From: Macrostomum hystrix
Lineage: Eukaryota; Platyhelminthes; Macrostomidae
DNA: 64,000 bases
Reading direction: 5' to 3'
Assembly: GCA_950097015.1 (NCBI GenBank)
Contig: CATNEN010000001.1
Location: 20,451,501-20,515,500, forward strand
The notes beneath the pieces are model-generated. The model made no database searches, was not told where the DNA came from, and worked only from the letters and a program-made list of their open reading frames with translations. How positions within the stretch are numbered: the first letter of the stretch is position 1; each line of letters starts with the position of its first letter. Positions 62,428-64,000 of this stretch are shown here, in pieces. A program made the position numbers and the translations under genes.

Positions 62428-62755
62428 GTGTGAGTGGCAGAGCGGTCTGAAGCGTTTGCCTCTCGAAACCAAGGTCCCCGAGCTCGATTCCACGGCGAGG
62501 CCACATTCATTTGGGGCGCAGCCGCGGAGAGAAGGCTTGGGGGCTTGTCGTGTAATTTACGCCCTTGAGGGCCAACCTCCAAGGCGCAGTGAGTGTACAC
62601 TGCCTGACGATGAGAAAGTCAGGGCAGGTGTACACACCTGTGTGAGTATGTGCTCAGGATTCAGCGCAATGGGCAGAGTTGCCTCCTCGCTGGCTGCGGG
62701 TCTGGTGTCACCGAACGATGTGCCATTGCTTGCAGCCCTCCTGCAATTATTATTA
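62428..62755 (+). repeat. tRNA-derived SINE, family 1
   Basis: A forward copy with a well-preserved head: A-box-like gtggcagagcggtctgaagc and B-box-like gagctcgattccacggcg. Full body and an (att)n tail follow. Confidence 0.85.
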
Positions 62756-63305
62756 TCGGGAAGCGGAGGTTTGGGAAGATGGGAAGTTTTGGGAAGGGAA
62801 AGTTAGGCAATCATGGCAAGTTTCGACTTACATTAACAAACTGTGACTGTGGCGTAAATAGTAAAACACCAGGCTCAAGCCAAGTATAAAGCTCTATATT
62901 CATAAAAAGCACGGACGGAAGAACAAACAGTAACAATAGACTTGAATAAATATATTTAAGAAAAATGTTAACTACTACTGATTAAGTTAGTAGGTAGGTC
63001 CGAAAAAGTTACACTACAACTAATGGAAGAATTAAACCAGTCCAAAAGGACACAGGTTAAAAATTAGCACGCAAACAATAGGAATCAATCAAAACTAAAA
63101 ATAGATTTTTAATTCAACAATTTGAGCATTCTAAAATGCAGTTTTATACAGTTTTTTATCTATAAAGAATTTCTCGAGTCGAAACAATTGTGCAAGCAAC
63201 AATTTGTACAACCATGTAACACCTGCAAATAAATTAAGGACACTTGCAAAGTAAAAAAACTGCCTTTTAAAAGTTACTTGAAACATTGGAATTTAAAACA
63301 AACGC

Positions 63306-63480
63306 CAGGAGGAATGTAGCCTAATGGTAAAAGCCTCGAAGTCACTAATTGAAGGTTGGGAGTTCGATTCCCAACTCCAGTGGAACAATTTATAGCCCTT
63401 AGCAGCAAGACACTTGAATCCAAATTGCTTCAGTTCACCCAGCCGTTAAATGGGTACCATGCTGGGGCTAATTGAGGGTG
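63306..63480 (+). repeat. tRNA-derived SINE, family 2
   Basis: Head gtagcctaatggtaaaagcc with B-box gggagttcgattcccaactc, then body ttgcttcagttcacccagcc and gttaaatgggtacc. Same family as 45190 and 58138. Confidence 0.75.
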
Positions 63481-63690
63481 GGTGTTGGCATCTCCCCAGT
63501 CCATGGACTGAACAGCTGTACGCAGTCTTCAGATGCGCCGCGCAATAGCTGCGGCTGTGCTGTCGGCTGCACATCTGGCCCCATTATTTAAACAACACGA
63601 AAAAGTAGAAACAAAAACAACCAAGGAAATTTACAGGCACAAATCTAATAGAATAATTTGTTTGAAAAGCTCATCAAAGCAATTCAAGTC

Positions 63691-63894
63691 TCAAATGTCA
63701 GTCCCAGGTGCTGCTGGATGCATAGCCGGGCGCAGTTCTTGAATCTGTCGAATCAGGTACAATTTCTCCTCGTTGAACTGACTGTCCGACTGTCTGTCTG
63801 GTTGGAAGCGTTGCAGAAAATCAACCAGGCGTTCCTGATTTTGCACTAGGATATTGTGAATAGCCAGCGGCTTGTTCGGATTGGCTACAAAAAC
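63691..63894 (-). CDS. MO25/CAB39 scaffold protein, last exon (partial gene)
   Basis: On the minus strand, after a tag acceptor, the exon reads VFVANPNKPLAIHNILVQNQ, LVDFLQRFQPDRQ, FNEEKLYLIRQIQELRP and ends GTDI-stop (63693-63691). This matches the C-terminus of MO25/CAB39, the armadillo-like scaffold that activates the LKB1-STRAD kinase complex and STE20-type kinases. It is phase 0 at the acceptor, 67 residues. Upstream exons lie beyond the right edge of the window. Confidence 0.93.
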   Translation of the reverse strand, partial: VFVANPNKPLAIHNILVQNQERLVDFLQRFQPDRQSDSQFNEEKLYLIRQIQELRPAMHPAAPGTDI

Positions 63895-64000
63895 CTACGG
63901 ACAGAGAGAGCGGATGCCTCGATTATGACTTGCATGACCTTATTACCTATCAATCAAATCATTTTCAGTCTAAATAAATTCAGTAGAACTAGCTGCTCAG

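Larger units (their letters stand above)
61937..63690. other. Hexosaminidase upstream region and CAB39 3' flank
   Basis: Contains the hexosaminidase promoter side, a family-1 SINE (62428-62755), a family-2 SINE (63306-63480) and single-copy AT-rich DNA. No further exon recognised. Confidence 0.55.

Overview
The window is animal nuclear DNA. Its genes are split into many exons with GT-AG introns, there are tRNA-derived SINEs, Tc1 and mariner transposons and an LTR retrotransposon, and nearly every long intron is filled by its own tandem array. The proteins are typical metazoan signalling and lysosomal families. A selenoprotein L-like gene points to an aquatic animal. An invertebrate, perhaps a spiralian such as a free-living flatworm, is my best guess, but the sequence does not fix the species.

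Layout: 1-4155 holds a minisatellite, two SINE copies and no gene I can recognise. Positions 4156-18947 (+) carry 25 exons of a phospholipase C beta, with its extreme 5' end not seen. Convergent to it, 44918-21249 (-) is a complete 12-exon Rap guanine-nucleotide exchange factor of the RAPGEF2/6 (PDZ-GEF) type. Its 10.4-kb intron 8 contains, on the opposite strand, an intronless secreted-protein gene (27324-28373), a broken second copy of it, a 64-bp minisatellite following each copy, and a recent but internally scrambled Ty3/gypsy-like LTR element (31305-34467).

Positions 48299-50011 (+) hold the most interesting gene. It encodes a peroxiredoxin-like protein with two in-frame TGA codons spaced as U-x-x-U, has conserved Prx-like sequence after them, and is followed in the 3' region by a well-formed SECIS-like hairpin just before a polyadenylation signal. 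This matches selenoprotein L, the diselenide protein of aquatic animals. An ordinary ORF search breaks it at both TGAs. Downstream come a palindromic MITE, a decayed Tc1-like element (50490-51744) and a nearly intact mariner (52836-54132).

Positions 61936-54998 (-) encode a complete 11-exon GH20 beta-hexosaminidase. It has a signal peptide and an unusual C-terminal extension with two predicted membrane segments. The last exon of MO25/CAB39 lies at 63894-63691 (-).

PLC-beta and the RapGEF both act in receptor-driven phosphoinositide and small-GTPase signalling, but there is no evidence that their adjacency is functional. The genes are independent eukaryotic units, not an operon. Exon limits were derived by hand from reading frame, splice consensus and family similarity. 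All coding exon phases add up, except for a single-base break in the selenoprotein gene.
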